Assembly: GCA_947646735.1 (NCBI GenBank)
Contig: CANTFK010000989.1
Span: forward strand, 186,001-250,000
Direction: 5' to 3'
DNA: 64,000 bases
Origin: Peronospora farinosa
Taxonomy: Eukaryota; Oomycota; Peronosporomycetes; Peronosporales; Peronosporaceae
In this document: positions 9,703-21,160 of the stretch, one piece after another
Position numbering within the stretch: the first letter of the stretch is position 1
How the letters are laid out: every line of letters begins with the position of its first letter
Made by a program: the position numbers and the translations under genes
The notes under the pieces: generated by a model
The model's input: the letters and a program-made list of their open reading frames with translations, nothing else
Databases searched by the model: none
What the model was told of the DNA's origin: nothing

Positions 9703-10289
9703 CGTGGCGAATCTGAAGTCGACTTGAGTTTCTAGAGCTCAATTGAATAGTGGCCGTGGATTGGGAACCAGACATTGAAGTACATTGACCACGTAAGCCT
9801 TACTTAGTCGTTTGCTTCAGGAGAGTTCGCTGACTTTGCAGATTAGAGCAGGTGTATGTATGTATTCGCTCCGAAGTTGCGAGATTTCTTGAGTTTTTGT
9901 CATCAAACTGATGAAAGATGCCGAGTATTACCATTCCAAGATCTGGCAGAAACCATTTCTGAGAAAAGAGGTGGAGTAGGCATGCCAAATCTTAATTACC
10001 TGATGTCCTCAGTTCAACTAGACGACTCCGTAGCTGGCCATGGAGGTCGCAGCCATTGACGTCATAGCAGAGGCGACTTCCACAATGGTATCTGGTAAAC
10101 TCTAGTATAATTTACATGTGTGAAGCTAGCTTCCCAGTTCTATTCGCAACTAAACACTTTAGCTTTAACTTACCTTCATCTTGGATGTCCTACAGTATTA
10201 GAAAACATGTATCTTTCGACAAAGATAACTGCATCACTGACTCCTACTTTCATACAATGAGCCGACTCCTACGTTGCCAACGACGGCAA
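9703..10289. other. Intergenic, nothing recognised
   Basis: Short overlapping frames on both strands have no domain or signal that I can support. A plus-strand 77-codon frame (10116-10349) runs opposite the duplicated segment and looks incidental. Confidence 0.5.
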
Positions 10290-11110
10290 AAGTTGATCAT
10301 AGATATCGTGATGAAGAACGGAGTCTTAGCCGATATGCGTTCACTTTAAGCTTTTCAACAATCAACACATTGCATTTCGCATCAACTCACTTTTCAAAGT
10401 GCCATCGGGGCTGCTTGGCTGCTTGCTTGTTTCTTTGGTAAGCTGGCTCATCCGTCTACGCAGATTGTAATCCAACAACTGCTCACACTGAGCGCATCCG
10501 TAACGCGGATCGGTCCGTTTGAGGTGCCACTTGTAAAGAGTGGCTTGACTCTTGCCCTCCCCCCATTTAGACGTGGACGTTCTTGCCATTAAGCGAGTTG
10601 AGAATAGTGAGGACGTCTCGGAGGACGCCAGTAGCGCTAGCAGCAGCACCTGTACCAGAGCCCTTCAGAACAAGTGGGTTCGGGTATTGCACTGAGGAGA
10701 AGCCGAAAGCTATTTCATTGTCTTTGGTGTAAAAGGCCGGGTGGTCCTCGCTAATGAGCAGTGGCTTGATCGTGGCTTGGATCGACGGAAACTTGGCCAA
10801 GTCGATCGAAGCAACGTAGTGAAGACGTTTGCTCTCCGCCACAGCAGGTATGTAGTATTTCTCCCGAAAAGTCGCATCGTACGCCTCAAGTCCGGTAACA
10901 ATATTGTTCACCTCTAGATCATTAGACCACGCAATAGTGTCAAGCACGCTCTGCGGGATCAGAGGCTCTAGTTGAACTGCGCTCGCGCTAATATGCACAC
11001 CGAGAGCACGAGCCAATACGACGATTTTGGCGACCATATCGGTACCAGTGAAGTCCTCGCGTGGGTCTCGCTCGCAGTAGCCTTTGCGAAGTACCTCTCC
11101 AACAGCTTCA
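10290..11110 (-). repeat. Source copy of an inverted duplication (partner 62772-63615)
   Basis: The reverse complement of this segment aligns with 62772-63615 at clearly high but imperfect identity. It covers the last fifth of the aspartate kinase-homoserine dehydrogenase gene plus about 270 bp downstream. The other copy carries stops, so this one is the functional source. Confidence 0.85.
10362..10564 (-). other. Small reading frame abutting the AK-HSD stop, conserved in the duplicate
   Basis: Just past the upstream gene's TAA comes an ATG, giving TAAATG. One base out of phase with that ATG is a basic frame containing YKWHLKRTDPRYGCAQCEQLL, with a CxxC pair, ending at 10362. The decayed duplicate keeps the same peptide almost unchanged (63340-63522), there in frame with its own ATG. 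A one-base change in the G run after the ATG explains the phase difference. It might be a tiny gene, a lost exon, or chance in a duplicated 3' UTR. No family is recognised. Confidence 0.35.
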
Positions 11111-13299
11111 GAAAGTTTTTTGCCCTTCATCACCTCGTTTGCAACAAAGTTCATTGATCCACTCAACGTCGTCTCGATGCGAAGCACTCGGTCACCCATG
11201 CGCAAGATGTTGCCAAGGGTTTCAACGACAGGCAAACTTGCACCTATAGTCGACGTGTACATGAAGAACGTACGACCAGTCTTGGTGCGAGTGGTAGCGA
11301 CACTTTCACGCGATGAAGTAGGAGGAAGACAGCACACCGAGCGGGCATTGGAGGCAACAACGTGGATGCCACGCTCAATACAAGCCGAGTAGAGGTCTTG
11401 CGTGCTACCCTGACCTGAGCAGTCGACCAGGATTGGGATTGCCAAATCCTGCAGCTGGTCTAGCTGCTCAAGCGAAGGAGCACCAGAGTACGGCATTTTT
11501 CCAGTTGACAGCGACGCGGACACGACAGCGCTCGTACTCTTGCAGTTTTCTAGACGCAAAATGAGTTCCTCGAACGAAAAGCCCTTTGAATTGTAAAGAA
11601 AATCGCAACATTTGGAGCCGAAGCCAACGATGTTCACGTGGGCCTTGTGTTGGTAGCGGTAAAGCTCCCGCTGCTTCTGAAGCTGACGGACAACATCTAA
11701 TGTAATGTGGTTGCAGCCCAGCAGCACAACGTTTGTCACGAGGTAGTCCACGTTGAAAGTGTCGTGCACGCGACGCACAGCTATTTTCGTGTCGGCACCG
11801 CGAATTATACAACTTAGCGAGCGTGAGCTCGTACCCTGACCGACAGCAAGCACTTCGATACCAGCGTCAGCAAGAGCTCCGAAGAATTTTGTCTGGTTGT
11901 ACGGCACCTTGGACAGGTCTTCGGCCACGACGGAAAGCATAGTCACGGGAGAAATCGAGTTCACAGGGTCTACTTCGTGGGACTCGATTTCAGCACTCAG
12001 CTCGACGTTGATGGCAGCGCAGGCCTGTTCCTCACTGCTGCGAGGAATCACGACGCTTATTGCTTGTCCGTGGGCACCACGGATCGAGAGCCACACAGGG
12101 ATCTTGAGCTCTTCCAGTACCTTCGTCACACGAGCACCGATGTTCTCCTGCTGGTGAGAGTCACTACTGCCATCCTGCAGAATGCGTGTACGAGCCTCAA
12201 TAACCGTCAGGTTCTCCAATGATGTGGTACATGTTTCAGGCGTACCCGAGCGGCTAATGCCGCTAATATATGTACCATGGCCATTCGGGTCCATGGTGTT
12301 GCGAATGAGCATGGTCGCATCGCCTTTGATAAGCGGAACCATGGTGCGCGCGTGAAACATACGCGTACCATAGACCGCAAGCTCCAAAGCTTCATGGTGG
12401 TTCAGGTGAGAAAGCGCCACGGCACGTTCCACGATCGCTGGATCTGCTGTCATGACACCAGAGATGTCCGTATTGATGAGCACGTAGTCGGCATCGAGGG
12501 AAGCACCAACTAGTGTTGCCGTGTAGTCGGATCCGTTACGTCCCAGCGTGGTAGTGCGACCACCGCGTGTACGAGCAATGAAGCCCGTGATCACTGGTAC
12601 TGTGTTGGGCTTCCACTGCTTTGCCATCTCCAGTAGCTTTTCCTTGGACTCGTCAAAGAAGACTTTAGCACAGCCATGGGTGTTATCAGTGATCAACCAC
12701 TTTCTAGCATCCAGATAAAACGCTTCGACACCCGCTTTCGTCAATAATTTGGCGACAATATTGGCGCTAATACGTTCGCCATACGACAGAACCGTGTCCG
12801 TCGCTGCAGTCGTGAGTTCCTCCAACAAGGAGATACCAAATAGCAATTCCCGAAGAGGTTTAAAATGGTCAACAATCACATCAGTCATGTCTTCGAACTG
12901 CTCCACTTGTAATTCTTTTTGTGTTTCATGGGCGTTCGTAAGCGTCAGTGCTTGCAACATGTCCACGACTTTCAGTGCATTGTCGGCATCTCCTTTAGCT
13001 GCAAGTGTCGCTGCTTTCAACAAGTGATCGGTCGTATGACCCATGGCCGATACAACTACAGCCAAGATACGCTCACGTTCATTACGAACAATGTGTACAA
13101 GGCCACAAAGTCTCGATGGACTACCAACAGACGTCCCACCAAATTTGTAAACGTTGCGTTTGCCATTGCAGTGATCCAAGTGACTGAGTTTTGCAGTAGA
13201 GAGAGACAACGTGTCGTTGGTAGTCAAAGAAATGGGATCGACTAGTACTTCCTTGGACCAATTAGCTCCAATGAGCATTGACGGTGACATGCAGTCCAT
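10567..13299 (-). CDS. thrA-like: Bifunctional aspartate kinase / homoserine dehydrogenase
   Basis: A single-exon gene of 910 residues from the first in-frame ATG (13299). The N-terminal aspartate kinase has KFGGTSV at about 52-58. A middle part fits the ACT regulatory region. The C-terminal homoserine dehydrogenase has the ETTLSGSMNF segment near 709, a conserved GYCERDPREDFTGTD block just after it, and GSGTGAA near 880. The enzyme phosphorylates aspartate and reduces aspartate semialdehyde to homoserine, the first and third steps towards threonine, methionine and isoleucine. The fused form resembles bacterial ThrA and plant AK-HSD. It is divergent from the transporter at 13949. Its last fifth was copied in inverted orientation to 62.8-63.6 kb. 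Confidence 0.93.
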   Translation of the reverse strand: MDCMSPSMLIGANWSKEVLVDPISLTTNDTLSLSTAKLSHLDHCNGKRNVYKFGGTSVGSPSRLCGLVHIVRNERERILAVVVSAMGHTTDHLLKAATLAAKGDADNALKVVDMLQALTLTNAHETQKELQVEQFEDMTDVIVDHFKPLRELLFGISLLEELTTAATDTVLSYGERISANIVAKLLTKAGVEAFYLDARKWLITDNTHGCAKVFFDESKEKLLEMAKQWKPNTVPVITGFIARTRGGRTTTLGRNGSDYTATLVGASLDADYVLINTDISGVMTADPAIVERAVALSHLNHHEALELAVYGTRMFHARTMVPLIKGDATMLIRNTMDPNGHGTYISGISRSGTPETCTTSLENLTVIEARTRILQDGSSDSHQQENIGARVTKVLEELKIPVWLSIRGAHGQAISVVIPRSSEEQACAAINVELSAEIESHEVDPVNSISPVTMLSVVAEDLSKVPYNQTKFFGALADAGIEVLAVGQGTSSRSLSCIIRGADTKIAVRRVHDTFNVDYLVTNVVLLGCNHITLDVVRQLQKQRELYRYQHKAHVNIVGFGSKCCDFLYNSKGFSFEELILRLENCKSTSAVVSASLSTGKMPYSGAPSLEQLDQLQDLAIPILVDCSGQGSTQDLYSACIERGIHVVASNARSVCCLPPTSSRESVATTRTKTGRTFFMYTSTIGASLPVVETLGNILRMGDRVLRIETTLSGSMNFVANEVMKGKKLSEAVGEVLRKGYCERDPREDFTGTDMVAKIVVLARALGVHISASAVQLEPLIPQSVLDTIAWSNDLEVNNIVTGLEAYDATFREKYYIPAVAESKRLHYVASIDLAKFPSIQATIKPLLISEDHPAFYTKDNEIAFGFSSVQYPNPLVLKGSGTGAAASATGVLRDVLTILNSLNGKNVHV

Positions 13300-13948
13300 T
13301 TGTATCAAGAAGTTTCGTACGTAAAATGACTGGAGATGGTGCTTCTTATGGTTTTAATTGGTACATCACAATGGATGATTGGATTGAAATATGGAGAGGG
13401 GGTGCACGAGTATTTTTTTCTTTGTGTGTTGAGTCATACTGCTAATTTTTTGTAAGGACTTGTGCCTACGATATGGTCACCTGGATACAGTAGTAGGAGT
13501 GGGGAAGGACGCTTCGCGGTATGATCAAGCGTTCACTATATCTTTCCTGAATGAAGATAGACGATTGTGTTTATTATGTAGATGTAAAGTGTTTCCGCAT
13601 GTGTAAGTGAGTGCGTGAAATTAGCTCTGCTACATGAAGTCAAAACCTCGAGGATACGCGATGTATGTTTTGCAGCTGTATCTATAGCCTTAGAACGCGG
13701 GGGGATATGAGAATGCTAATGAAACAGCCATAACTGTCACCGATTAAGGCCTAAGATGGGATAGTAGGGTGAGAGGAAGAATCAAAGAAAAGGTCCCTCG
13801 AGGTCAGGAATTCGTAGCGTCAAGAAAATATCTACGTATCCGAGATCTTCCTATCAGTCATACATCAGTTTATGAGCAGTACATATAGATATCTTTCGGA
13901 GACGGTGTTTATCATTTTCCAGTGTTGGAATTTCTTCGTGCTAGCTAT
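13300..13948. other. Divergent intergenic region
   Basis: About 650 bp separate the start codons of AK-HSD (minus) and the MFS transporter (plus), so both promoters should lie here. I see no ORF or repeat and no clear TATA/initiator pair. Confidence 0.5.
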
Positions 13949-15619
13949 ATGTGGCCTTTGTCGCCTTCGACAGTTTCAACTGATGTCAACTTGACTAACA
14001 AAGTGAAGACGTTATGGTCATCAATTCGAAAATCAAGTGTGAGAGATATAGATGACGATGAAAACTTAGTGGAGTCCAAGCGTCATCGTCGAGAGAAGTC
14101 GTGGTACGCGCATATGATACTTATTCACTTGTCCGAGTTTGGGGCTGAAGCAGCACGTGGTCTGGTTTTACCGACACTATATACGTACGTCCAGGAACTT
14201 GGTGGCGGGTTAAAGGATATTAGTCTACTCATTGCTCTCTTCAGTCTCGGCAAGTTCTTTTCGTCCTTGTTACTTGGCTGGCTGTGTGACCGCTCGTCGT
14301 TTCAAGTGCTTTACAATATCGCAGGAAGCTGTGCCGTATTGGGCAATTTGATGTACGTGCTGCCATACAGTCCTTCAGTGCACAGCAGGATGTTGCTCGC
14401 ACTCAGTCGGTTTGTTATTGGCTTTGGAGCTGGCAATCGAAGTGTCTGTCGAGCCAATATCGCAATGCTCACGCGTGTCGATCAAAGATTGCAGTACTTT
14501 ACTATCTTCGCCACGGTTGTTTACCTCGCGTATGCATTGACACCAGGCTTTACAGTTTTAGTGGGAGATACACAGCTCCAAGTTGCAGGTGGTCTGCTGC
14601 ACTTTAACCGATTTACCGCCCCAGGTTTCTTGCTTGTAGTGTTCAACTTGTTCACGATCGGTTTTAACAATCTCATCTACGATGATTCGATTTCACGCGA
14701 TGACGCTCCAGAATCTCCAAAGGTTATTGTAGCTGCTATGGTTCCATCACCCCAGAGCACTGATCCGAGTATGAAGAAAATTTCAATTGCTGTTAATGAT
14801 TCTGACATCGATAACAGCAAAGCTGCCGGAAAGATGACCATACAAGTTCTCCAAAGAGAGGCTGCGCCACCTATTTTGTCCGATGGAGCGGTGACTGTGG
14901 GCATACTCGTGTTTGTTTTCTTAAATCTTAACGTGCGCGGGATCCTCTCCATCTTCGAGACTGTAAATGTGCCGCTGTTTTTCGAGATGACGAATCGAAG
15001 TACCATCAAGGAGCAGGATTCAGTCGAGGCGACACAGGAAGCATCTGCCTTCTATCTCGTCGTTGGACTATTTGGATTAATTTCCTACGGTTCGGTGCAG
15101 GCATTGCACAAGCGAATCTCCGACATAGGCTGTCTACTCTTCGGCTTTGCCATGCTGCTCGTCGGTAACGCAATTCTGCTGACATTGTGTACAGACATGC
15201 CTGTGAACAAAGAACAAGGTGAAGATATCATCAAGAACCATTTGCAGCAGCAATTTAACGTTTTTGTGGCTGCTGAGGTGTTTGTCTGGAGCGTTGGTTG
15301 TCCACTTACATCTGCTGTCGTCGTGTCGGCATTCTCAAAGGTGCTTGGGTCACGACCACAAGGTCTACTTATGGGCATATTTGGCGCCTCAGCGTCGGTG
15401 GCTCGTATCGTATTGCCATTTTTGCCAAGTCTGCTGGTGTCTTGGCCTTTGCTTTTCCTCGTCAATTTGGTACTGTGTGCGATCTGCATTCTTGTGCTAA
15501 CGTTGTATCTTGGCTTTATCTCTAGCCAAGGTAACCAGGTCAATGATCAATCTCGAGTGACCTACGAAAGCGTCCAGCTTTACTCGGACGGCCAAGAGCC
15601 CATCCGTCTAGCAGCTTGA
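13949..15619 (+). CDS. Major facilitator superfamily transporter (MFSD8/SPX-MFS-like)
   Basis: A single exon of 556 residues from the ATG at 13949. A charged cytosolic N-terminus of about 60 residues is followed by roughly 12 hydrophobic segments. The loop between segments 2 and 3 reads GKFFSSLLLGWLCDR, an MFS signature variant. Segment 4 has RFVIGFGAGNRSVCRANIA, which resembles the MFSD8 (CLN7) and SPX-MFS vacuolar families. A long hydrophilic central loop (about 230-310) separates the two halves, as is usual. The substrate cannot be read from the sequence; the similarity suggests an endo-lysosomal or vacuolar membrane location. Confidence 0.8.
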   Translation: MWPLSPSTVSTDVNLTNKVKTLWSSIRKSSVRDIDDDENLVESKRHRREKSWYAHMILIHLSEFGAEAARGLVLPTLYTYVQELGGGLKDISLLIALFSLGKFFSSLLLGWLCDRSSFQVLYNIAGSCAVLGNLMYVLPYSPSVHSRMLLALSRFVIGFGAGNRSVCRANIAMLTRVDQRLQYFTIFATVVYLAYALTPGFTVLVGDTQLQVAGGLLHFNRFTAPGFLLVVFNLFTIGFNNLIYDDSISRDDAPESPKVIVAAMVPSPQSTDPSMKKISIAVNDSDIDNSKAAGKMTIQVLQREAAPPILSDGAVTVGILVFVFLNLNVRGILSIFETVNVPLFFEMTNRSTIKEQDSVEATQEASAFYLVVGLFGLISYGSVQALHKRISDIGCLLFGFAMLLVGNAILLTLCTDMPVNKEQGEDIIKNHLQQQFNVFVAAEVFVWSVGCPLTSAVVVSAFSKVLGSRPQGLLMGIFGASASVARIVLPFLPSLLVSWPLLFLVNLVLCAICILVLTLYLGFISSQGNQVNDQSRVTYESVQLYSDGQEPIRLAA

Positions 15620-16274
15620 TCTCATGCAACCGGCAAGACTAATATTTGATTAACGAGTTGCGCATTCTTGTTTCGAGTCTTCTCAGTCGACAGCAGAAAT
15701 TTCACAGTACTCACGCCAAAGACATCTCCTCTCTATCGATCGGAAAGCGCATAGCTAACTAAGTAAAGGGTGAAAACAGTAGACCGCCGAAAGGCTGCCA
15801 CCGAGTACTTGATCCTCGTTGTCGCCACTTAGTCAACCTACCCAAGCAACAAAGAATTTGGAGCAGTCGTGCACCGGTATCTAGCGTCCTAAGAGAAGTT
15901 ATCAGTAATATCAGCTGACTATACCTGTGGATTAGTTCTGGAAGAAAGTCACTAGCAGGCTACTTTCTCCTCTGCAAAGTTACCTACTTCGTTGGAGACG
16001 GTATTTCCTGCGTTCCTTGAGCGCGCCGAACACGGGCAAGACGAAGAGGCACGCCGGCAAACCTGATCATTAAGCAAAGATGCACAGTATCATCATACCT
16101 TGAAGTGACAAAATACTGCGTTGGCAGAATGCTCAGACATCCACTTAGCATACAGGTTCTTCATTCTAAACTTGAAGCTGCTTGTCCATGTTATTTGATG
16201 TCACACGAAGCGCAAGAAAGAACACAACGAGTAACACGACTGTGCCTCTGGAGCTTCCCTTTTTTCCTCGGCTC
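15620..16274. other. Intergenic between convergent genes
   Basis: About 650 bp between the 3' ends of the transporter and the ELAPOR-like gene. No ORF or repeat was recognised. Confidence 0.5.
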
Positions 16275-19200
16275 TCAAACGCTCTGAACGCTGTGAAGCT
16301 CGGTATCATCAACTGCACTGGCATCAAAAATGTTCTCATTCTGGTCGGATAGAGTAGGTGAAGATGATGGATCACCTAGCGGAGAGCTGTGCAAAGCATT
16401 GTGCCTCGGTGTAAACTCAAAGGTGGTCTCATTCGATCCATCGTCTTGCGTCTTGTCCTCCATCGGCATTTTACCCTTTAGGTACATGTATTCGTTGTAG
16501 GTGTCGCGGTACTTGCGGTGGATGATGAGAATAGCCATCAGCAGCAGCAGAACAAGGAAGCCCACAATTACAACGGCCACATAGACCGAGTAGAGAGCCT
16601 TTGTATCGAGCACGACGGCGCTCTCCGTACATGCAGCAATCGCATCAGAGCTCTCCGATTCAGGACCACCGTAACACGCTAACTTGCGAGCATACGATAC
16701 TAACTGCTCACCACCATTACAAGCTGAGCGAAGTTCGTGGAAGTAGTCGCGATCACAGATCGGACAAGCATACGCAGTCTTCCAGACAATATCCCAATTG
16801 CACTCGTTATCGTCATGTGATGCAGACGAAGGTTTACTAGTCGTGCCTATTCAAATGATCGCACATGAGTCAGTTTGTTAACCAAAGAATCAAATAGTGC
16901 TCTTTTTTCTTACCACTGCTGAGATCACACTCAAAATTGAACGTTGTTGACATTGTCCTGCCGTTGGCACATGGTGACCCACCCGTTAAAGAGACCTTCA
17001 GACCAGCGCCTGATTGTAATGGCAATATGTCCATATGGCTGCCACCACTCGCAAGCTTCCATTGCTATAACAAAGACATAGTACACATTAATGATCTAAA
17101 CATTTTGCAAAGATTTCTTGCGACAATTACCGCTGGAGCCGAGCACAAGACTTCGCCGTATATGCCACTTTTTTGCAAAATGTAGTGGCCCGCTTCGTGT
17201 GGATTCAACATGCTGGCAAAGACCACGTATGCAACTTCGCTGTCCGTATCCACTTCTTGGTCCACAACCTGACCTGGGACATTTTGTAACCATCTGCTCC
17301 CGAGGGGGCGGAAAAGTCCGGTGAACCAAAAGTTTTGGCTGTTCGCTTGAAAGACCATCGAAGACTCCACCGGCTTCGTTCCAAGCAGACTCGTTGAACC
17401 TCCGTAAACCGTGTCGTCCAGGATCCAGCTTTCATTGCCCCACACAAGCGACTCCAATAGTGACAGGTTGTAAGTCAACTGCAAACCATCGAGCGCTGAC
17501 GACACGGCAGCAGACGGTGACGAAGATGGCAACTCCGCCACCTCCATAGACGAGCTAGCATTCAGCGTCAGCACTTGAGGAGCGGCGCAAGTCACTGCAC
17601 CAGAATTACTGTAAGTATTCATACCACATGGAATGCACTCTGCTGCTCCCTCCTTTGAGTATGTGTTTGCTGGGCATTTAGCGCATGCAACAATTCCAGT
17701 TGAGTCTCCTGATTCAGTAAACGTGCCAGCAGGGCAAATACGGCAGCCATGCGTTTGCTGGTCGTCGTTTGGAATTGTCGGTTCGTATCCTGATGGGCAG
17801 CTATCGCAGTTCACGCCGGCACCGTCTAGGGTGCCCGTAAATCCTAAAGATACTACTTTTGCCTCAATCGAGCGTTTCGCCTGGGCACTGGTTGCTCGCA
17901 CCACAAAGACAAACTCTTTTACTAATGCAGCTGTAACATTGAAGTGTACAACTTCGGTGAACGTGCCATTCTCACCACCATGATGCAGATGGACAACTCT
18001 GTGGTTCTTGCCTGTCCCGCCAATGTCACCAGTACTAATGTCGGTGCTATTCAGCGCGCTTGAAAAATCCATTTTGCTTTTTGTTTTTTTGTTGCGGTCG
18101 CCGGCGTCGCGAATTTCCAGCTCAACCCAAGCACGTGCACCATCAGTCGCAAATGTGGGAACATTGCTCAATTCGTATGTTATGTTCAGCGAACCAGAAT
18201 GGATGAAAGGCACATTGAACGACAAGGCCGTACGACTACTCCAGTCACCGGCATCATCATCGTCGCTTGTGTGTTGTGCAAACTTCACCCCGCTCTTTGT
18301 AAGCTTCCACCCTGCACGCTGAGCTTCTTTGGCGTTAAAGATTGGGGGCCAGGAGCTCCACACGTCCGGTGTTCCCACACCAAACTCAAGCGCGTTAACA
18401 ACAACTGTGCCAGCAGGACACTCTTCACATCTACCGAAAGGGGTGACGACTTGACCAATAGCACAAGCTTCACACTCATCTCCATCCGAAAGTATGTAGC
18501 CCCGTGCGCAGCTAGCACACTCAATGCCTTTCTGCGGTGGAGGAAGTTTAATGCTCTGCTTCAATGTTGAATCGCACGTTTGCGGCTGGCTCCACGAATA
18601 CGTGACATCACGTGCACCGTTCTTGCACGCAGTATGCATCTCATCTACATCCTCCATCGCGCACGCACGCTGCTCAACACAAGACGAAATACCTATCGAT
18701 CCCTTCGGTGCGTACGAATTATGTGGGCACGGGTAACACGTGAAATCCAACTCACTATCGGACTTAGCATCTGCATACTCATTAGGACCACAAAATGCAC
18801 ACAGAGAACCACCACGATTGGTCATATCTCCCCCGCAGGTATGACAGTGCAGATCAGACCAGGCCGTGCCCACTAGTTCAATCACTTTAATGTACGCCCT
18901 GTCCGCCCCAGCATCTCCAGCATAGTCCTTCACATAGTTCCATGCTAACGTGTGTGCGCCAGCAGGAATCTGCACAACGGCTTCTTCCCATCCATTCGAT
19001 TGTGAAATCAACCCAGCACCTTGATCGTCGTCTATCTGGAACATCAAACCATCGTAGGGCATCTCCGCTTCCACGCGGTATTTGTACGTCACTGAACCGT
19101 TTCGTACAAAAGTTGCACTGACTCGCAGCGTTGAGTAGAGTCTCAAGCCTTCAAACATTTCCATCACTCCAGAATTTTCACCCGATGAGATATAGGAACC

Positions 19201-19806
19201 ATCAGCCGAAGGTTCCCATGGATTGCAATTGTGTTGCCAATGACCCGTGTACATGTTTTGAGTGATACAATCCGTCTGTACGTCGGCAGACAGTGGAGCA
19301 CTCCACTCATTTGTCCGTTGGGAAAACAATTGACCACCACCCAATGAATATTTGCCTTGTGGACATCGTTGACATCCTGATACAGGTACAGTATCAGAAA
19401 AGCTATAACACACAAGAAACATAAAGGTTATTAGCCAATCATATTGACCCAAAAGGTACAAAACTATTGAATGATGACGTACTTGGCTCCAAGATAATAA
19501 CCACGACCACATTTGACATCACACCGTAGACCATGAACAGGAGCTTTTATATGCAACACATTATCATACTAGCTTAATGTACTGTTACATAAACCAATAT
19601 GAAATGAGGGGAGTGTTGCTTTACTTACGTTTTGCTAGTACTTCGTCTGTTGTATTGGCTGAACATGTTTCCTCGCTTTTCAAGTAGTAGAAAAGGGTAC
19701 GTTCATTATCAACACAATCACTAAAACCGTAATGAAATTTGGGTCCGGCTGCTACAGTCCCAGAGACCACATAAACTGCGGCTACCAACCACGTCACCGC
19801 CCGCAT
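16275..19806 (-). CDS. ELAPOR1/2-like (KIAA1324/EIG121) type I membrane protein
   Basis: Five exons fit in phase: 19806-19629, 19543-19483, 19402-17131, 17064-16914 and 16846-16275, giving 1077 residues. Introns of 85, 80, 66 and 67 nt begin GTAAGT, GTACGT, GTAATT and GTAAGA. The protein opens with a signal peptide (MRAVTWLV... to TVAA). It has repeated cysteine-rich TNFR/GCC2-GCC3-like motifs (such as CPAGTF, CPANTYS and CEECPAGT), a mannose-6-phosphate-receptor-like segment across exons 3-5, one transmembrane helix (centre near 16540) and a cytosolic tail with Tyr-rich sorting-like motifs. This order matches the animal ELAPOR family, which acts in endosome/lysosome and secretory trafficking. 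Role here is inferred from family only. Confidence 0.82.
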
Positions 19807-20209
19807 TTGTTTTAAAATGTCAACACGACAAGTGTCGAAGTGTCCACACTTTGTACACAATGTACATTATTGAATGAGGTATTCTTAAGTACGAAATGAA
19901 CACTTAACTAAGAATGCTTCTGGTATAAATACACACATTTAGTATTGTATATTTATTTAGGATGTATTAAAGCACCCCCGTGTGTATTTGTAAGGTATGA
20001 CGGGATACTTAATCAGAGACCATTGCGGAAGCGCTTTCTGTAATAACCTCCATGGCCATGGCTTACGTATATTCTAACTTTTTATTCCATTGTAGTGGCA
20101 GTTCTCAGCGTTGGTTTTCATTGCGACATTGTTGCCAACAACGGCAAATAATGTCGTAATGCAACTACAATTCGTAAAGCCATATTAAAGTGGCCATGGA
20201 CCTGCAAGA
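19807..20209. other. Intergenic upstream of the ELAPOR-like gene
   Basis: AT-rich, with no ORF. A TATAAATA lies at about 19924-19931 but too far from the start codon to assign with confidence. Confidence 0.4.
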
Positions 20210-21078
20210 GTGACTGCTCGTATTGATACGACGATGATACCATCTACAATAATGGAGTTAGTGCTGTCATATGCAGTCAAGAATATATCGGAGGCCAAGA
20301 AGCTGCTTATGAAGTGCAAAGGCTGGAGACGACTGCAATATCCGACAAGACGTCCGCTGGCTACAATACCAGAGTGGCGGCTTGTATGTTAGAATTGGCG
20401 CGATATACTGGGTGAAATGATGACGCAGTACTAGCAACGCCTCATGAAACTAAACCTTTCGCACAAATTGGTAGAGCAGCAGACGATGATGCTTAAAAGC
20501 GTCTGTGGCAGGATTAAGAGCGATCAAGCGACGATTTGCATTGTTTGGACACACTAGAAGACGGATTGGTGCAGAGATCACGCAGATGATAGACTGGTAA
20601 GCTTTGCTGCTGTGTTCAAGATGACGTATCTCATTCGACAAGATTATACTAACATACTTGATGCATTGTCACATTATTGCTGTCGATGAAAGTGGTGAGT
20701 ATAATGCTATGACTGAGATGAAAGAGGGCGCGCCGAGGATGTTAATATTGCTTCCATCGCAACGATGTTGATGATGTAGCTCTATTCAAGTATCTTGCCG
20801 CATTGGAACGGTGTTTAGTCCGAGACCATTGCGGAGGCTTCTGCCAAATGATTATCTCACACATTCCATTGCTATCAAAGCCGTTTTTGACTGCCGTGAC
20901 TCAATTGTGCTCGAACGTGGACATCTTGGACGGCTAGAATTTCATGATGGATGGAAGCCTGTGCTTTATGATATAGAGTTGCAAGGGACTAGTAGAAATT
21001 ACAGTCAGTGTTCGGAGTTGCATAAATTCCATTGGGCTGTTGTGACTTCTTACTGATGCTTTCTGTGAAGTTGATGTA
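20210..21078 (+). pseudogene. Decayed F-box/LRR paralogue
   Basis: Two disconnected frames resemble the intact gene that follows. Near 20234-20330 an F-box-like helix pattern is seen (MIPSTIMELVLSYAV ... KGWRRL). Near 20880-21055 a stretch with HDGWKP and SELHKFHWAVV aligns with LDGWKR and ALREFSWVV of the 21161 gene and then stops at TGA. Frame breaks separate the parts. This looks like an old tandem duplicate that has lost function. Confidence 0.55.
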
Positions 21079-21160
21079 GCCATATTGATCCGGTTCTCAA
21101 TTTTCATTAAATCAAGTGTTTGTCATGAAATATTTCGATTAAAAGTTAAAATAGTTGTCA

